The translations under genes were made by a program, and so were the position numbers. A stretch of DNA of 64,000 nucleotides, taken from the NCBI RefSeq assembly GCF_013327855.1, contig NZ_JABUMX010000004.1, forward strand, positions 62,001 through 126,000, written 5' to 3'. The DNA is from Phyllobacterium pellucidum. Its GTDB lineage: Bacteria > Pseudomonadota > Alphaproteobacteria > Rhizobiales > Rhizobiaceae. The notes under the pieces were generated by a model. It searched no databases and was not told where the DNA came from. It saw nothing but the letters and a program-made list of their open reading frames with translations. Positions 9,241 through 18,055 of the stretch are shown here, piece by piece; the stretch's first letter is position 1, and each line of letters starts with the position of its first letter.

Positions 9241-9516
9241 ATGGATAGAGGGGTAGTGGCTGCGAAAAGGCGATTTCCTTTCCGAGGTCAAGCGATAGAG
9301 GAACGTGCCGCCCGCGATGATGAGTTCCGCGAACTGTGTGCCGATTTCGCGGACGCGGAGGTGGAACTGTGCCGTTGGGAGCAATCGACGGAGCCAAAGC
9401 GCAATGAGCGTTATGCCGAGTATCTGCAACTCGTGGACGACCTTGCAAGCGAGATCGGCGCGGCGCTCGATCGTGCTGCCATCATCCCGTTCCACAGACG
9501 TGGGCCCCGAACCTGA
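9241..9516 (+). CDS. small hypothetical protein
   Basis: A 91-residue acidic, mostly helical protein. The ATG at 9241 follows GGAAAGGGAG at about 9220-9229. It contains EERAARDDEFRELCADFADAEVELCRWEQ and a downstream YAEYLQLVDDLASEI, a pattern found in many short proteobacterial proteins of unknown function. It is transcribed divergently from the TPR gene and converges on the DUF4105 gene, 12 bases away. No function can be given. Confidence 0.7.
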   Translation: MDRGVVAAKRRFPFRGQAIEERAARDDEFRELCADFADAEVELCRWEQSTEPKRNERYAEYLQLVDDLASEIGAALDRAAIIPFHRRGPRT

Positions 9517-9527
9517 CAGCCTCGCGC

Positions 9528-10547
9528 TCAGTTGGCGTTCTTTTCCGCCGGCGATGGCACCCCGACCCGAATGAGGCGGGAAAAATCCTGCGACAAGCCG
9601 GCAGCATTTGCCCGCTCGTCGATATGAGCGCGGGCACGCAAATCTGCGAGCGAATAGCTTTTGTCGAGCGCCCCGTGGTCGTAAGCATATTCAGGCAAAT
9701 AGCCATTGACGATCAGCCGCCAGTCGAAAGGGACGACGTCGCCGACGGCACGCATCATCTTGACGACCGTCGTCGTACAGTTCGTCGTGATCGAATTATA
9801 GAATTCCGGTGACGTCGACAGGGCGTTGGCATCGGCAACGTATTCGAGAAGCAGCGCTCTTGCGGCCGCCGGTCCCGCCCTCAGGCGGTAAATCTGCACA
9901 TCCTCGCCGCGAAAATTCGATCTGACGCCAATTACGTCGCGCTCGTCGGCCGCGATGATGACGAGAGGATCACTCTTGAATAGGTCAGCTATCGGCGAGA
10001 ACGCGCCGCCCACACGCCGCTTTACCTCAATCGACCATGCAACATATTGATCCTGCTCGAAACCAAAACTCATTATGACATGCGCAATATTGGGATTGCC
10101 CCAATAGGACATGAAAAGATCAGCGGTCTGGAGTTTGCTGAGGTCGTAGCTGCGGGTCGACCAGCGTTCGACGAAATCCGTCTTGCCGCGCCATTCGAAT
10201 TCGCGAACATTTGTTAGCGTCAGCACATTGCCATCCATCGTGCCGGTTACCTGCCGCGACACTTCAGGTGCCCAATCTGCCTGGGCCGGCGGTCGTATCG
10301 TGCTCCACCAAAGTAATAGGGCCGCGAATGCGATCAGAAAGGTGGCAAGGCCGCGAAACATCCTGCGCGTGAACATGGCAATGATGGCTACGATGCCGAG
10401 AATGGCGAAGACGCACCCCGCAAGCGCGCGTAGATATTCGGGCCCCGGCAGGCGGTACCAAAGCGCGAGCGCCGCCCATGCCGTCGCCAGCACAATGACC
10501 AGCGACAGGATGGTTGCGATCAGAATGCGCGCTACAAGCCGCAACAA
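9528..10547 (-). CDS. DUF4105 (Lnb N-terminal periplasmic domain-like) membrane protein
   Basis: A 339-residue protein with three predicted membrane segments in the first about 85 residues, followed by a periplasmic domain containing HVIMSFGF, IYRLRAGP and the characteristic NSITTNCTTTV, the conserved Asn-Cys-Thr region of DUF4105 that suggests a cysteine-peptidase-like fold. The start is a TTG (10547, or the adjacent TTG at 10544) just after AAGGGGG, 16 bases behind the OmpA gene, so the two probably share a transcript. A cell-envelope hydrolase role is inferred. Confidence 0.85.
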   Translation of the reverse strand: MLRLVARILIATILSLVIVLATAWAALALWYRLPGPEYLRALAGCVFAILGIVAIIAMFTRRMFRGLATFLIAFAALLLWWSTIRPPAQADWAPEVSRQVTGTMDGNVLTLTNVREFEWRGKTDFVERWSTRSYDLSKLQTADLFMSYWGNPNIAHVIMSFGFEQDQYVAWSIEVKRRVGGAFSPIADLFKSDPLVIIAADERDVIGVRSNFRGEDVQIYRLRAGPAAARALLLEYVADANALSTSPEFYNSITTNCTTTVVKMMRAVGDVVPFDWRLIVNGYLPEYAYDHGALDKSYSLADLRARAHIDERANAAGLSQDFSRLIRVGVPSPAEKNAN

Positions 10548-10563
10548 GCCCCCTTCGCTGGCA

Positions 10564-11133
10564 CTATTTCACCATGCCAAGGTTGATCAGCTGGACCCGG
10601 CGGTTTGACGCTGCCTTCGGATTGGCGGCATCGACCGGCATTTCCTTGCCCACGCCCACAGCATAAAGTCGATCGGGCGAAACGGCAAAAGTTGTGGTCA
10701 ATGCCTCCCGGATCGCGTCTGCCCGTTCCTGGCTGAGCTTTAGGTTATGCCTGGCATCACCTGTCGAACTTGTGTGCCCGACGACGAGGAACTTGTAGAA
10801 CATGAGGTTCGGATGATGCAGCGCATCGGCGATAAGTCCTACCGTCCGGTAGGACTGCGGCTCTATCGCGACGGAATCGTTCTCGAAGTCGATCTCGACA
10901 AGCAATTGCGCGAGATGAGTGAGTTGGCTCCAGTTCGGCTGGTTCGCCACCCCCTTGCCGACATTGGCGTTCGCTTCTTCCATGAGCAATGCGATATCGA
11001 TCGCCGGTGCCTCGGATGATACCTGGCTCAAGCTGGTAACGAGCTGGCGGTCGGTAAGCTGCTGCGCCGCGACAGGACCGGCAGCGAGCAAGAGGCCAAG
11101 CGCCAGGCCGGCGCGAAGTCGATGAGCAAGCAT
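10564..11133 (-). CDS. OmpA-family peptidoglycan-binding protein
   Basis: A 189-residue protein with a signal peptide (LALGLLLAAGPVAAQQ). The ATG at 11133 follows AGGGAG. The C-terminal half is an OmpA-like domain: LVEIDFENDSVAI, FLVVGHTSSTGDARHNLKLSQERADAIR and a final NPKAASNRRVQLI, which hold the expected Asp and Arg residues for binding diaminopimelate. The N-terminal half lacks a beta-barrel, so it is a soluble periplasmic or anchored protein. It heads a likely unit with the DUF4105 gene and sits after the Cys-rich gene. Confidence 0.88.
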   Translation of the reverse strand: MLAHRLRAGLALGLLLAAGPVAAQQLTDRQLVTSLSQVSSEAPAIDIALLMEEANANVGKGVANQPNWSQLTHLAQLLVEIDFENDSVAIEPQSYRTVGLIADALHHPNLMFYKFLVVGHTSSTGDARHNLKLSQERADAIREALTTTFAVSPDRLYAVGVGKEMPVDAANPKAASNRRVQLINLGMVK

Positions 11134-11160
11134 TCTTTGTCTCCCTAAGCCGCGCATGGT

Positions 11161-11583
11161 TCAACGCCATCCCGCATCGGTAATCGCCTGGTTGCACTTT
11201 CCGTTGTCGATCCGCTTCGTCTTCAAGAGACAGGCGAGAATATTGCCTTCGCCCTTTACGCCCTTGCAGAACTCGGCCGCGTCATGTTCGCAAAGCTTGA
11301 AAAAACCAGTCTGCGCGGCTTGCCGCTGACTGATCGAGGCAGTGACCGAAGTCAGCGTGGAGGTGCAGGTTGGCGAAACCTTCGCCTCGTTTTTCTGCAG
11401 GCAGTCCTGAATGCGGTTGTTGCCAAGGTTGAGACCGCTGCAAAGCTTCTTGATATCCTTGCCGCAGTCCTTGGCAAGCGCACTGACCGCATCGGCGTAG
11501 CTGATCGTATCCGCTGAGCTGATCCCGGCCATGAAAAGCGTCACGATTGCCACCGCTCCGCTCATGAGGCGTAGTCTCTTCAT
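11161..11583 (-). CDS. exported cysteine-rich repeat protein
   Basis: A 140-residue secreted protein. A GTG at 11586 and ATG at 11583 both suit the GAGGGG upstream. After the signal peptide (ending GISSADT) it has two cysteine-rich repeats of the GLG1/Cys-rich FGF receptor type: DCGKDIKKLC...RIQDCLQK and FFKLCEHDAAEFCKG...NILACLLK, each with the C-x(n)-L/F-C and CL spacing that makes disulphides. The function in bacteria is unknown. It lies 27 bases before the OmpA-family gene. Confidence 0.8.
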   Translation of the reverse strand: MKRLRLMSGAVAIVTLFMAGISSADTISYADAVSALAKDCGKDIKKLCSGLNLGNNRIQDCLQKNEAKVSPTCTSTLTSVTASISQRQAAQTGFFKLCEHDAAEFCKGVKGEGNILACLLKTKRIDNGKCNQAITDAGWR

Positions 11584-11586
11584 CAC

Positions 11587-11903
11587 AAATTACCCCTCGT
11601 CCCGATTGACGTTTCTGGTAGTGCCGGCCCCTCCCCAAGTAGCTTTCGTGCAGGGCCGATGGCGTGAAATTGAAGCATGCTCACTGCGCCAATGTGGCGT
11701 CATCGGCCCAAAAACTACTGAACTTGCCGGCAGTCTGGGAGTAATTTACTGTAGGATACGCTCACACGGAGAATTGCGGATGGAGCGAAACACTCGGAGC
11801 AACCGGCAGGTCGTTGCATTCAGTTTTTTCGGTTTTGTCCTGTCAAACGCCGGCCCGGCACACTATCTTGCACTCGAAACCGCAGCATGAGTTGGAGGCC
11901 GGA
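11587..11903. other. 317-base intergenic region between divergent genes
   Basis: No convincing gene. It must hold the promoters for the Cys-rich gene (minus) and the 131-residue protein (plus). An 11-base palindrome AGTAATTTACT at 11740-11750 lies in the middle. No repeat or RNA gene is evident. Confidence 0.4.
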
Positions 11904-12299
11904 ATGAGTGCCGAGAAACAATTGACTGATCAGGACGCTTTTGAAGTGGCGAATGGAATCGTCGAAACGCAAAAGGCCAAGCTTTCCCCGAAATTTGTTG
12001 AGCAGATAGGCGATTCAGACTTGCGCGTAGGCGAATCCTGGTTTGCCTGGGGGATCTACGGAGCACTGACGACCGATGCCGAACGGCGCCGCCGGCTTCT
12101 GGCCGAGTATTTGAAGCGCAAGGACCAAAGCGAACGCGACCCGAACGAACTTGCGCGCGAGATCGAGGCACTTTCCATTGGCGAAAATCGGCTGTTCCAT
12201 GCCGTTGCAGGGGCTGGGCGCCAAGCCTACCTAGAAGGCGGCGACGCGCATCTCGACAAGATTGCGTCCATCTTCCTCAATATGATCAGGAACCATTGA
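11904..12299 (+). CDS. hypothetical cytoplasmic protein
   Basis: A 131-residue protein with GGAGG at 11894-11898 before the ATG. It is soluble, mostly helical and charged, with WFAWGIYGALTTDAERRRRLL and a C-terminal IASIFLNMIRNH. No known domain is recognised. It stands alone, followed by a long gap. The reading frame has normal codon use for the window, so it is probably a real gene. Confidence 0.65.
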   Translation: MSAEKQLTDQDAFEVANGIVETQKAKLSPKFVEQIGDSDLRVGESWFAWGIYGALTTDAERRRRLLAEYLKRKDQSERDPNELAREIEALSIGENRLFHAVAGAGRQAYLEGGDAHLDKIASIFLNMIRNH

Positions 12300-12858
12300 G
12301 CGCAATAGCTTGCTAGCTGTGCTGAAATCCGGGCGAGGCAGTATCATTCCTGCAACGTGTCACTCTTGCATCACTCAGGCTATCGTATGATCGACTTCTG
12401 ATCGCCACACTGCCCCCAAGAAACCGGCGATCAGCTTTAGGAGGAGCAAGAGACGATAAGGTTCCCCCTTGTAAACGTTTCCCTCCTCCTCTTTTTAGGT
12501 GCGTCTTGACGTAAATTTAGGCCGCGCCGGGGGGCCGCCGGAATGAAATCCTTCAAATGGCTATCAAACAGGGCCATTGACAGGCCTGTTGCGGTGCAGC
12601 AAGGTTGGTGAGTCGAGAGGCCAACGCTCGATGTGAGGTTCGGTGAGTCACATTGAGCGAAATGCCGGACCTCACCTTTTACATTATCGTGAGTTGACGG
12701 GAAGCTGCAGCGGGCGCACGCTTTGGGGGTTGCGCTTCTAGCGATCTGCAACATCGGGGCTCGGGTCGACCCTTCCTTTCTCCTCGAGCCGAGCCTCACC
12801 TTACTTGTCCGCGCTTTCTTCTTATTTTCCGGCGCAATCGATCTCGCCGATTGTCGCG
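12300..12858. other. 559-base region without a convincing gene
   Basis: Open frames here show no family features. Two inverted repeats are visible: AGGAGGAG (12439-12446) with CTCCTCCT (12483-12490) followed by CTTTTT, and a stronger stem at 12633-12675 listed separately. A small RNA or terminator remains possible. Confidence 0.35.
12633..12675 (+). terminator. stem-loop with short T run
   Basis: GTGAGGTTCGG at 12633-12643 pairs with CCGGACCTCAC at 12665-12675 (11 bp, one G-U pair, 21-base loop), followed by CTTTTAC. It is about 330 bases beyond the nearest plus-strand gene, so it may end an unannotated transcript rather than that gene. Confidence 0.35.
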
Positions 12859-13173
12859 CTAGCGCCGGATGATCTCGTGGAACTCGTCATGCTGGCCGGG
12901 AAGGTCCTCGGCGACGACCAGGCCAAGGCTCTCGGCGTCAAAAATAGCAAACCATTCGTCCCATTCAACGAGCCGCGGACGGCCAAAATCTGCTGGGCGG
13001 TCAGCGCCCTGATCGTCGTCGTCCTCGTAGGCGTGCTGGCCAAAGGCAAGCGCGAGGACGGGAACGTCGCTACCGATCAAATCGGCGGAATCGCGGATGG
13101 TGGGCACACCGGAACGACCTGCGGCCCAATCCTTTATTTCCTGGTGATCTGTGAGCAATCTGGTTTCGACCAT
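12859..13173 (-). CDS. small hypothetical protein (DHxEI-WA family)
   Basis: A 104-residue acidic protein. The ATG at 13173 has GGAAAGGAC upstream. It opens TRLLTDHQEIKDWAAGRSGVP, a pattern common in small rhizobial proteins that are often misnamed glucan-branching enzyme, and ends LPGQHDEFHEIIRR. It contains an Asp run (EDDDDQ). No enzyme motif is visible; the function is unknown. It is monocistronic and may be stress-related by analogy with relatives, which is a guess. Confidence 0.7.
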   Translation of the reverse strand: MVETRLLTDHQEIKDWAAGRSGVPTIRDSADLIGSDVPVLALAFGQHAYEDDDDQGADRPADFGRPRLVEWDEWFAIFDAESLGLVVAEDLPGQHDEFHEIIRR

Positions 13174-13265
13174 GGGAACTCGTCCTTTCCATTGTGCTTG
13201 TGCAGAGGCGTAAGCCCCCGGCCCCATTGATGCATGCCTTGGCCGCATGCATCAAGTCCGCAAGG

Positions 13266-13730
13266 TCAAGCCAGCCTTGCTGCGAACTCTGAGAGGATGG
13301 CCCGCTGGCCCTTGAGAATTTTCTGCGCGGCCACGGGCAACGGGAACCACCCCGCGCGATCGACCTCGGGAAATGCTTGCATCGAGCCGGATTTGGGCGG
13401 CCACTCCATTTCGAACGTATTGCTGACAATGGTTTCGGCATTCACCGCCGGATCGGCTTCGACCGACCAGGCAACTATTATCTTGCCGCTCGGCTGCTTG
13501 AATTCGCCGAGCGGCGCGAAGGTGCCGTCTATATCGAAGCCAATCTCTTCCCTGGCCTCGCGTCGCGCCGCACCCAGCTCATCCTCGTTATCGTCGATGA
13601 GGCCTTTCGGTATCGACCACGCGCCATCATCCTTGCGAGCCCAATAGGGCCCGCCGGGATGGACCAGCAGCACTTCGAGAGTTCCGTCGCTGTAGCGATA
13701 GATCAGAAGGCCTGCGCTCCGCTGTACCAT
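13266..13730 (-). CDS. NUDIX hydrolase
   Basis: A 154-residue NUDIX protein. The Nudix box covers residues about 42-64 (GLIDDNEDE then AARREAREEIGF), with the REAxEExG metal-binding core intact. The N-terminal strand SAGLLIYRYSDGTLEVLLVHPGGP and later WSIPKG are also typical. It would cleave a nucleoside diphosphate linked to some other moiety. Its start is immediately after the MsrA stop (13731), so it is the last gene of the DipZ-MsrA unit. Confidence 0.9.
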   Translation of the reverse strand: MVQRSAGLLIYRYSDGTLEVLLVHPGGPYWARKDDGAWSIPKGLIDDNEDELGAARREAREEIGFDIDGTFAPLGEFKQPSGKIIVAWSVEADPAVNAETIVSNTFEMEWPPKSGSMQAFPEVDRAGWFPLPVAAQKILKGQRAILSEFAARLA

Positions 13731-14240
13731 TCAGGCCGACGCAGCACGGACGGGAAGCTTCCAGCCGGGCCGGATGAAGTGACAGGTATATCCGTTCGGG
13801 ATGCGCTCGAGATAATCCTGATGCTCGGGCTCGGCTTCCCAGAAATCGCTGGCCGGGGCCACCTCGGTGACAACTTTGCCGGGCCACAGTCCCGAAGCGT
13901 CAACGTCTGCGATCGTATCGAGCGCAACGCGCTTCTGCTCCTCGGTGGTATAGAAAATCGCCGAACGATAGCTCATGCCAACATCATTGCCCTGGCGGTT
14001 GCGGGTGCTCGGATCGTGAATCTGGAAAAAGAATTCAAGAATCTGCCGATAACTGATGCGGGCCGGATCAAAGACGATTTCGATGGCCTCCGCATGGGTT
14101 CCATGGTTGCGGTAGGTCGCGTTCGGAACGTCGCCGCCGCTATAGCCGACGCGTGTCGAAATCACCCCGTCATAGCGGCGAAACAAATCCTGCATGCCCC
14201 AGAAGCATCCGCCAGCGAGAATTGTGCGTTCTTGGCTCAT
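13731..14240 (-). CDS. msrA: peptide methionine-S-sulfoxide reductase MsrA
   Basis: A 169-residue MsrA. The catalytic motif GGCFWGMQ lies at residues 10-17 with Cys12, and [25 protein letters not shown], the substrate-binding segment, follows. There is no signal peptide, so it acts in the cytoplasm on oxidised methionine. The ATG overlaps the preceding small gene by four bases. It sits in an operon with a DipZ-type thiol transmembrane protein, consistent with repair of oxidative damage. Confidence 0.95.
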   Translation of the reverse strand: MSQERTILAGGCFWGMQDLFRRYDGVISTRVGYSGGDVPNATYRNHGTHAEAIEIVFDPARISYRQILEFFFQIHDPSTRNRQGNDVGMSYRSAIFYTTEEQKRVALDTIADVDASGLWPGKVVTEVAPASDFWEAEPEHQDYLERIPNGYTCHFIRPGWKLPVRAASA

Positions 14241-14434
14241 GAATTTACCTCCAGTTTCTTGGGATGGACTGCTGTATCGCCCTGAATATAGGGATGCGCG
14301 TGTCCAGCCGCCAGAAGCGGGCCGCCAAGTGCAATGACACCGGCTGCCGGTGAAGGTTCACGCGAGGTCACATCGTAAATGCAAGGCGAACCTAGCACTC
14401 CCGCGACGATCAGGCACTTTATAACAAATTTCAT
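14237..14434 (-). CDS. small exported hypothetical protein
   Basis: A 65-residue protein with a GAGAGGAAAA site before the ATG at 14434. It has a hydrophobic N-terminus ([18 protein letters not shown]) and a histidine-containing C-terminus ([17 protein letters not shown]). It overlaps msrA by ATGA (14237-14240) and follows the DipZ gene by 88 bases. No domain is recognised; its place suggests an envelope redox role. Confidence 0.65.
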   Translation of the reverse strand: MKFVIKCLIVAGVLGSPCIYDVTSREPSPAAGVIALGGPLLAAGHAHPYIQGDTAVHPKKLEVNS

Positions 14435-14522
14435 TACGGCTTTTCCTCTCAGGTGGAGCGATATCGTACGATCATAGACGAAGATATCGCCCCTCAAGAC
14501 GGGGGCGATATCTTTCGGATCG

Positions 14523-15824
14523 TCAGCCACGGGCTGCCTTGACCTCGGGCATGCCGGGCTGATTGGCTGCCTGCTCGCCCTTGGCTTCAGCTAGAAGATC
14601 CTGAATTACCTTTTCCGACGTGTCGTATTCGCCTTCGCCGAAATGGTGGTAGCGGATCTGCCCCTTGGCATCGATGAAGTAGTGCGCCGGCCAATAGCTG
14701 TTCTCGAAAGCCTGCCAGATTTTATAGTTGTTATCGACGGCAACCGGATACTTGATTCCAAAGTCGGCGATCGCCTTCTTGACGTTGTCGATCTTCTTCT
14801 CAAAGGCATATTCCGGGGCGTGCACGCCAATGACGACAAGACCCTGATCCTTATACTTCTCGGACCATTCCACGACATAGGGCACCGTATGAATGCAGTT
14901 GATGCACGAGTAAGTCCAGAAATCGACCAGCACGACCTTGCCGCGTAATTGCTCTGGGGTCAGCGGCGCTGAATTCAGCCATTTGACAGCGCCACCCAGT
15001 GAGGGAAACTTGCCTTCGACCGGCAAATCACTGTGAAAGGCCGGTTGGGTGTTGGCGGCCAGCATAACGCCACGGTCTGCTGCTGATTGCGGTGAAGTAC
15101 GCGGCTTGAGCGCATCGAGAAGCGCCTGCTCGGCCTTGCCCGTGGCCGGCCCCGAGAGCCGAGCCAGATAGCCCGTATCTGCGCCGAGCGCGATGGCGGC
15201 GACGCCAGCAAGAACGGCGAGGCCGAGGCCACGACGCAGCCATTCGCCGGCGCCTATCGAGCGCTTCATCACAGCGAAGACCTGACCACCAACGAGCACT
15301 GCCAGTGCAAGCGATGTCCCTGCGCCTGCCGCATAGGCGAGAAGAAGCAGGGTCGTTTGGACGCTGGCACCCTGAAGCGCGGCTCCGGTCAGAACCAGGC
15401 CGAGAATCGGTCCGGCGCAGGGCGCCCAGAGCAGGCCCGTTGCAACGCCAAGGATGAGCGCTCCTCCGAATGTCGGAACGGACCCGGGTCCGCCGGTTGC
15501 GTTCAGCAATCTGTTGGCAAAGGTTACAATGGGAGTGGTGGCGATGGCGGCGAGCCGCGGAGAAACAAGGGTCAGGCCAAACGCGGCCAACAGCACAAGT
15601 GCCGCGTAGCGCCCATACTCATTGGCTTCCACGGCCCAACTGCCCCCAACGGCGGCGAGCGAAGCGACAAGGGCAAACGTCATTGCCATCCCGACCAGCA
15701 TCGGCAAGGTACTCTTGATGAAGGGTTGCCCCGCGCGCGCGAAGACAAAGGGAAGTACGGGCAGGATGCAGGGGCTGAGGATCGTCAGCGCGCCCGCGAG
15801 GTAGGCAACAAACAGAAGCGTCAT
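14523..15824 (-). CDS. cytochrome c biogenesis/thiol-redox protein, DipZ type (CcdA plus thioredoxin-like)
   Basis: A 433-residue fusion. AAGGAG lies 6 bases before the ATG at 15824 (two earlier ATGs are too close). The N-terminal about 250 residues form a CcdA-like membrane domain: LSPCILPVLPFVFA carries the first conserved cysteine and ATGLLWAPCAGPILGL the second. The C-terminal part is a periplasmic TlpA-like domain with FWTYSCINCIHTVPY (CxxC) and WPAHYFID, the cis-proline region. It carries reducing power from cytoplasmic thioredoxin to the periplasm. It heads the unit with a small protein, msrA and NUDIX. Confidence 0.92.
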   Translation of the reverse strand: MTLLFVAYLAGALTILSPCILPVLPFVFARAGQPFIKSTLPMLVGMAMTFALVASLAAVGGSWAVEANEYGRYAALVLLAAFGLTLVSPRLAAIATTPIVTFANRLLNATGGPGSVPTFGGALILGVATGLLWAPCAGPILGLVLTGAALQGASVQTTLLLLAYAAGAGTSLALAVLVGGQVFAVMKRSIGAGEWLRRGLGLAVLAGVAAIALGADTGYLARLSGPATGKAEQALLDALKPRTSPQSAADRGVMLAANTQPAFHSDLPVEGKFPSLGGAVKWLNSAPLTPEQLRGKVVLVDFWTYSCINCIHTVPYVVEWSEKYKDQGLVVIGVHAPEYAFEKKIDNVKKAIADFGIKYPVAVDNNYKIWQAFENSYWPAHYFIDAKGQIRYHHFGEGEYDTSEKVIQDLLAEAKGEQAANQPGMPEVKAARG

Positions 15825-15963
15825 CATCATCTCCTTCGAAGCGATGTGTGTGCGACGACTGAAGATCAGTCACGGACCGCATAGAGCGGCAGCGACGTAT
15901 CCTGGATGTGTCCTATAGGGCTCGAATTGTATCGGATTGTACGAATGCGCGGGATATCACGCT

Positions 15964-17280
15964 TCAGCGAATGGTGACTTCCGCTGAAAGGCCGCCACCG
16001 GCACGATTGCGCAATTGCAGCGATGCACCAATGGCAAGCGCAAGTTGGTGGGCGATGGCCAGTCCCAGCCCCGTGCCCCCCGTGCCGCGGTTGCGTGACT
16101 GCTCAAGCCGGAAGAACGGCTGCAACACCGCCTCCAAATGGTCTTCCGGAATGCCGGGGCCACGATCCATGATCTTGACGGTCGCTTGACCGTTCTTGTC
16201 ACTTTCAAGATATACCTCGGCGCTGCCGCCAAATTTCAGCGCATTGTCGATGAGGTTGGTGAAGATCCGCCGCAATGCGTGGGGCCGAGTATCCACCGGG
16301 GCAAGGATTTTTCCTTCAATCGTTACGGCCTTACCTGTGTCCTGGTAGTCGTAGACGAGGCTTTCCATAAATGAGGTAATGTCGATGCGGGAGGACTTCT
16401 CCGCATCGCCATGGGCGCTGCGGGCATAGGCCACGCCTTCATGGACAAGCCGCTCGATCTCGGTCAGATCCTGGATCAGCTTGTCTTTCTCGGCGGAATC
16501 CTCACCGACCTCAGCACGAAGCTTCATCCGGGTAATCGGGGTCTGCAGGTCGTGGGAGATCGCAGCCAGGATTTGCACGCGTTCCTCGAGATAGTGCGCG
16601 ATCCGGTCGCGCATGGCGTTGAAGGCAGTTGCGGCATAGGCAACTTCACTCGGACCTGACTCGCTGAGCCTTGGAGCCTTTTTGTTAGGGTCGAGCGTAT
16701 CGGCTGCATGGGCGAGATCGACAAGTGGACGGATTGCCTGGCGCACCGCAAACCAGGTGCAAAGAACGAGCAGGAGCAGTTGAGCAACGAGTACGTACGG
16801 CAACCAATCTGCGAGCGGCATCGCCGCCGGCCGTACATCGATCGTCAATGGCGCGCCGTCGCTCAATGTCAGATGGGCCTGCAGGCGCATCGCATCGCCC
16901 GGGATGGATTCCACATGGATGGGAAAGCGCTGACCACCGGCAGCTTCTATCTTTGCCGCAATCTCGGCCCCCCGCTTGCTCATGTCAGGAACGCCGGGCA
17001 GGCCGTTTCCGAGTTCGAAGCGATAGGTTCCACGATCAAGGCGGTCGAGCCAGTTCGCGCGCTCATTGGCGGGCAGCCGATCGAGAATGGCAATGGAGGT
17101 CGCGACATCGCTTTCGAGCGTGTTCAACATGACGTTCCGCGTTGCCATATAGCGTTCAAGAAACAAGGCACTGAAGGACAACGCATGAGCAAGGATCAAG
17201 CCCGCGAGAAGGATCAGGAACAGGCGCGCGCCAAGCGTGCGGGGCCATCGCCAAGGATGCGGGCTCCCCGCAATGCTCAT
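15964..17280 (-). CDS. sensor histidine kinase, EnvZ-like
   Basis: A 438-residue membrane kinase: membrane helix 1 at about 18-42, a periplasmic region of about 120 residues, helix 2 at about 160-182, HAMP linker, HisKA with AAISHDLQTPITRMKLR, and a HATPase domain with FTNLIDNALKFGG (N box), DRGPGIP (G1) and GGTGLGLAIAH (G2). Its start overlaps the response regulator gene by four bases (ATGA). It should phosphorylate that regulator. The signal is unknown; the periplasmic domain shows no recognisable ligand motif. Confidence 0.95.
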   Translation of the reverse strand: MSIAGSPHPWRWPRTLGARLFLILLAGLILAHALSFSALFLERYMATRNVMLNTLESDVATSIAILDRLPANERANWLDRLDRGTYRFELGNGLPGVPDMSKRGAEIAAKIEAAGGQRFPIHVESIPGDAMRLQAHLTLSDGAPLTIDVRPAAMPLADWLPYVLVAQLLLLVLCTWFAVRQAIRPLVDLAHAADTLDPNKKAPRLSESGPSEVAYAATAFNAMRDRIAHYLEERVQILAAISHDLQTPITRMKLRAEVGEDSAEKDKLIQDLTEIERLVHEGVAYARSAHGDAEKSSRIDITSFMESLVYDYQDTGKAVTIEGKILAPVDTRPHALRRIFTNLIDNALKFGGSAEVYLESDKNGQATVKIMDRGPGIPEDHLEAVLQPFFRLEQSRNRGTGGTGLGLAIAHQLALAIGASLQLRNRAGGGLSAEVTIR

Positions 17281-18017
17281 TGTCGCAGCTCGGCAATTTC
17301 AACTGGCATCGAGAAAACGTAGCCCTCGCTCCGTACGGTCTTGATATAGGCAGGTTCACGCGCATCGTCGCAAAGTCGCTGCCTCAGCCTGCTGACGAGC
17401 AGGTCGATCGAACGATCGAAGAGCTCCGCATCGCGGCCTTGCGTCAGATTGAGCAGTTGGTCGCGATTAAGCACGCGCTGCGGGTGATCGACAAACACGC
17501 GAAGCAGTCGGTACTCGGCGCCGCTGAGTGTGACCGTGGTTCCGTTCTTGTCGACCAGATGCCGACCTACCGTGTCGAGTTCCCAATCGCCGAACCGCAC
17601 GCGTTGGCCGGCCTCCGTGATCTGGAGGTTGGGCGGAAGCATACGGGTTCGCCGCAGCACGGCCTTGATCCGTGCCAGCAATTCGCGTGCCGCAAATGGC
17701 TTCACCAGATAGTCGTCGGCACCCATTTCAAGCCCGATGATGCGATCGGTCTCATCGTTTCGCGCTGTCAGCATGAGGATCGGCGTCGTCTTGTGCTTAC
17801 CGGCCCGCAACTCGCGGCACAGCACCAGCCCGTCGTCGCCAGGCATCATGATATCGAGAACGATGAGATCGACAGCATTCGTTTCAAGGAAAGCGCGCAT
17901 GTGCCGGCCGTCTGCCGCGACGCTGACGCGCAAGCCGTTCCTGGTCAGGTAGGCCGCGACCAGTTCGCGGATCTCACGGTCATCATCGACGATCAAGACG
18001 TGGTCAATGTGGTCCAT
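17277..18017 (-). CDS. OmpR-family response regulator
   Basis: A 246-residue regulator. An ATG at 18017 and a GTG at 18020 are both possible. The receiver domain has the acidic pocket DDDREI and the phosphorylatable Asp in LIVLDIMMPGDDG (near residue 55), then TARND and the Lys in DYLVKPFAARELLARI. The C-terminal winged helix (TVTLSGAEYRLLRVF, VSRLRQRL, IKTVRSEGYVF) binds DNA. It is coupled to the kinase gene. No target operator could be defined, although the DipZ operon lies downstream in the same orientation. Confidence 0.95.
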   Translation of the reverse strand: MDHIDHVLIVDDDREIRELVAAYLTRNGLRVSVAADGRHMRAFLETNAVDLIVLDIMMPGDDGLVLCRELRAGKHKTTPILMLTARNDETDRIIGLEMGADDYLVKPFAARELLARIKAVLRRTRMLPPNLQITEAGQRVRFGDWELDTVGRHLVDKNGTTVTLSGAEYRLLRVFVDHPQRVLNRDQLLNLTQGRDAELFDRSIDLLVSRLRQRLCDDAREPAYIKTVRSEGYVFSMPVEIAELRQ

Positions 18018-18055
18018 CACACCTGCTCGTTTGTTTTGCCCTGCCTGCTTGAGCC

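Noticed and set aside
11740..11750. GTAATTTAC core shared with the palindrome at 40935-40949
   Set aside because: Nine bases only; the flanking arms differ, so a common regulator is not supported.
12633..12644. GTGAGGTTCGGT shared with 42483-42494
   Set aside because: Only 12 bases with unlike flanks; expected by chance in 64 kb.
12437..12799. A 120-residue minus-strand frame in the 559-base gap
   Set aside because: Composition is Cys/Arg/Ser rich without motifs, and it spans both inverted repeats; probably spurious.
16708..17322. A 204-residue plus-strand frame
   Set aside because: Antisense to the histidine kinase gene and without ribosome-binding site or recognisable motifs.
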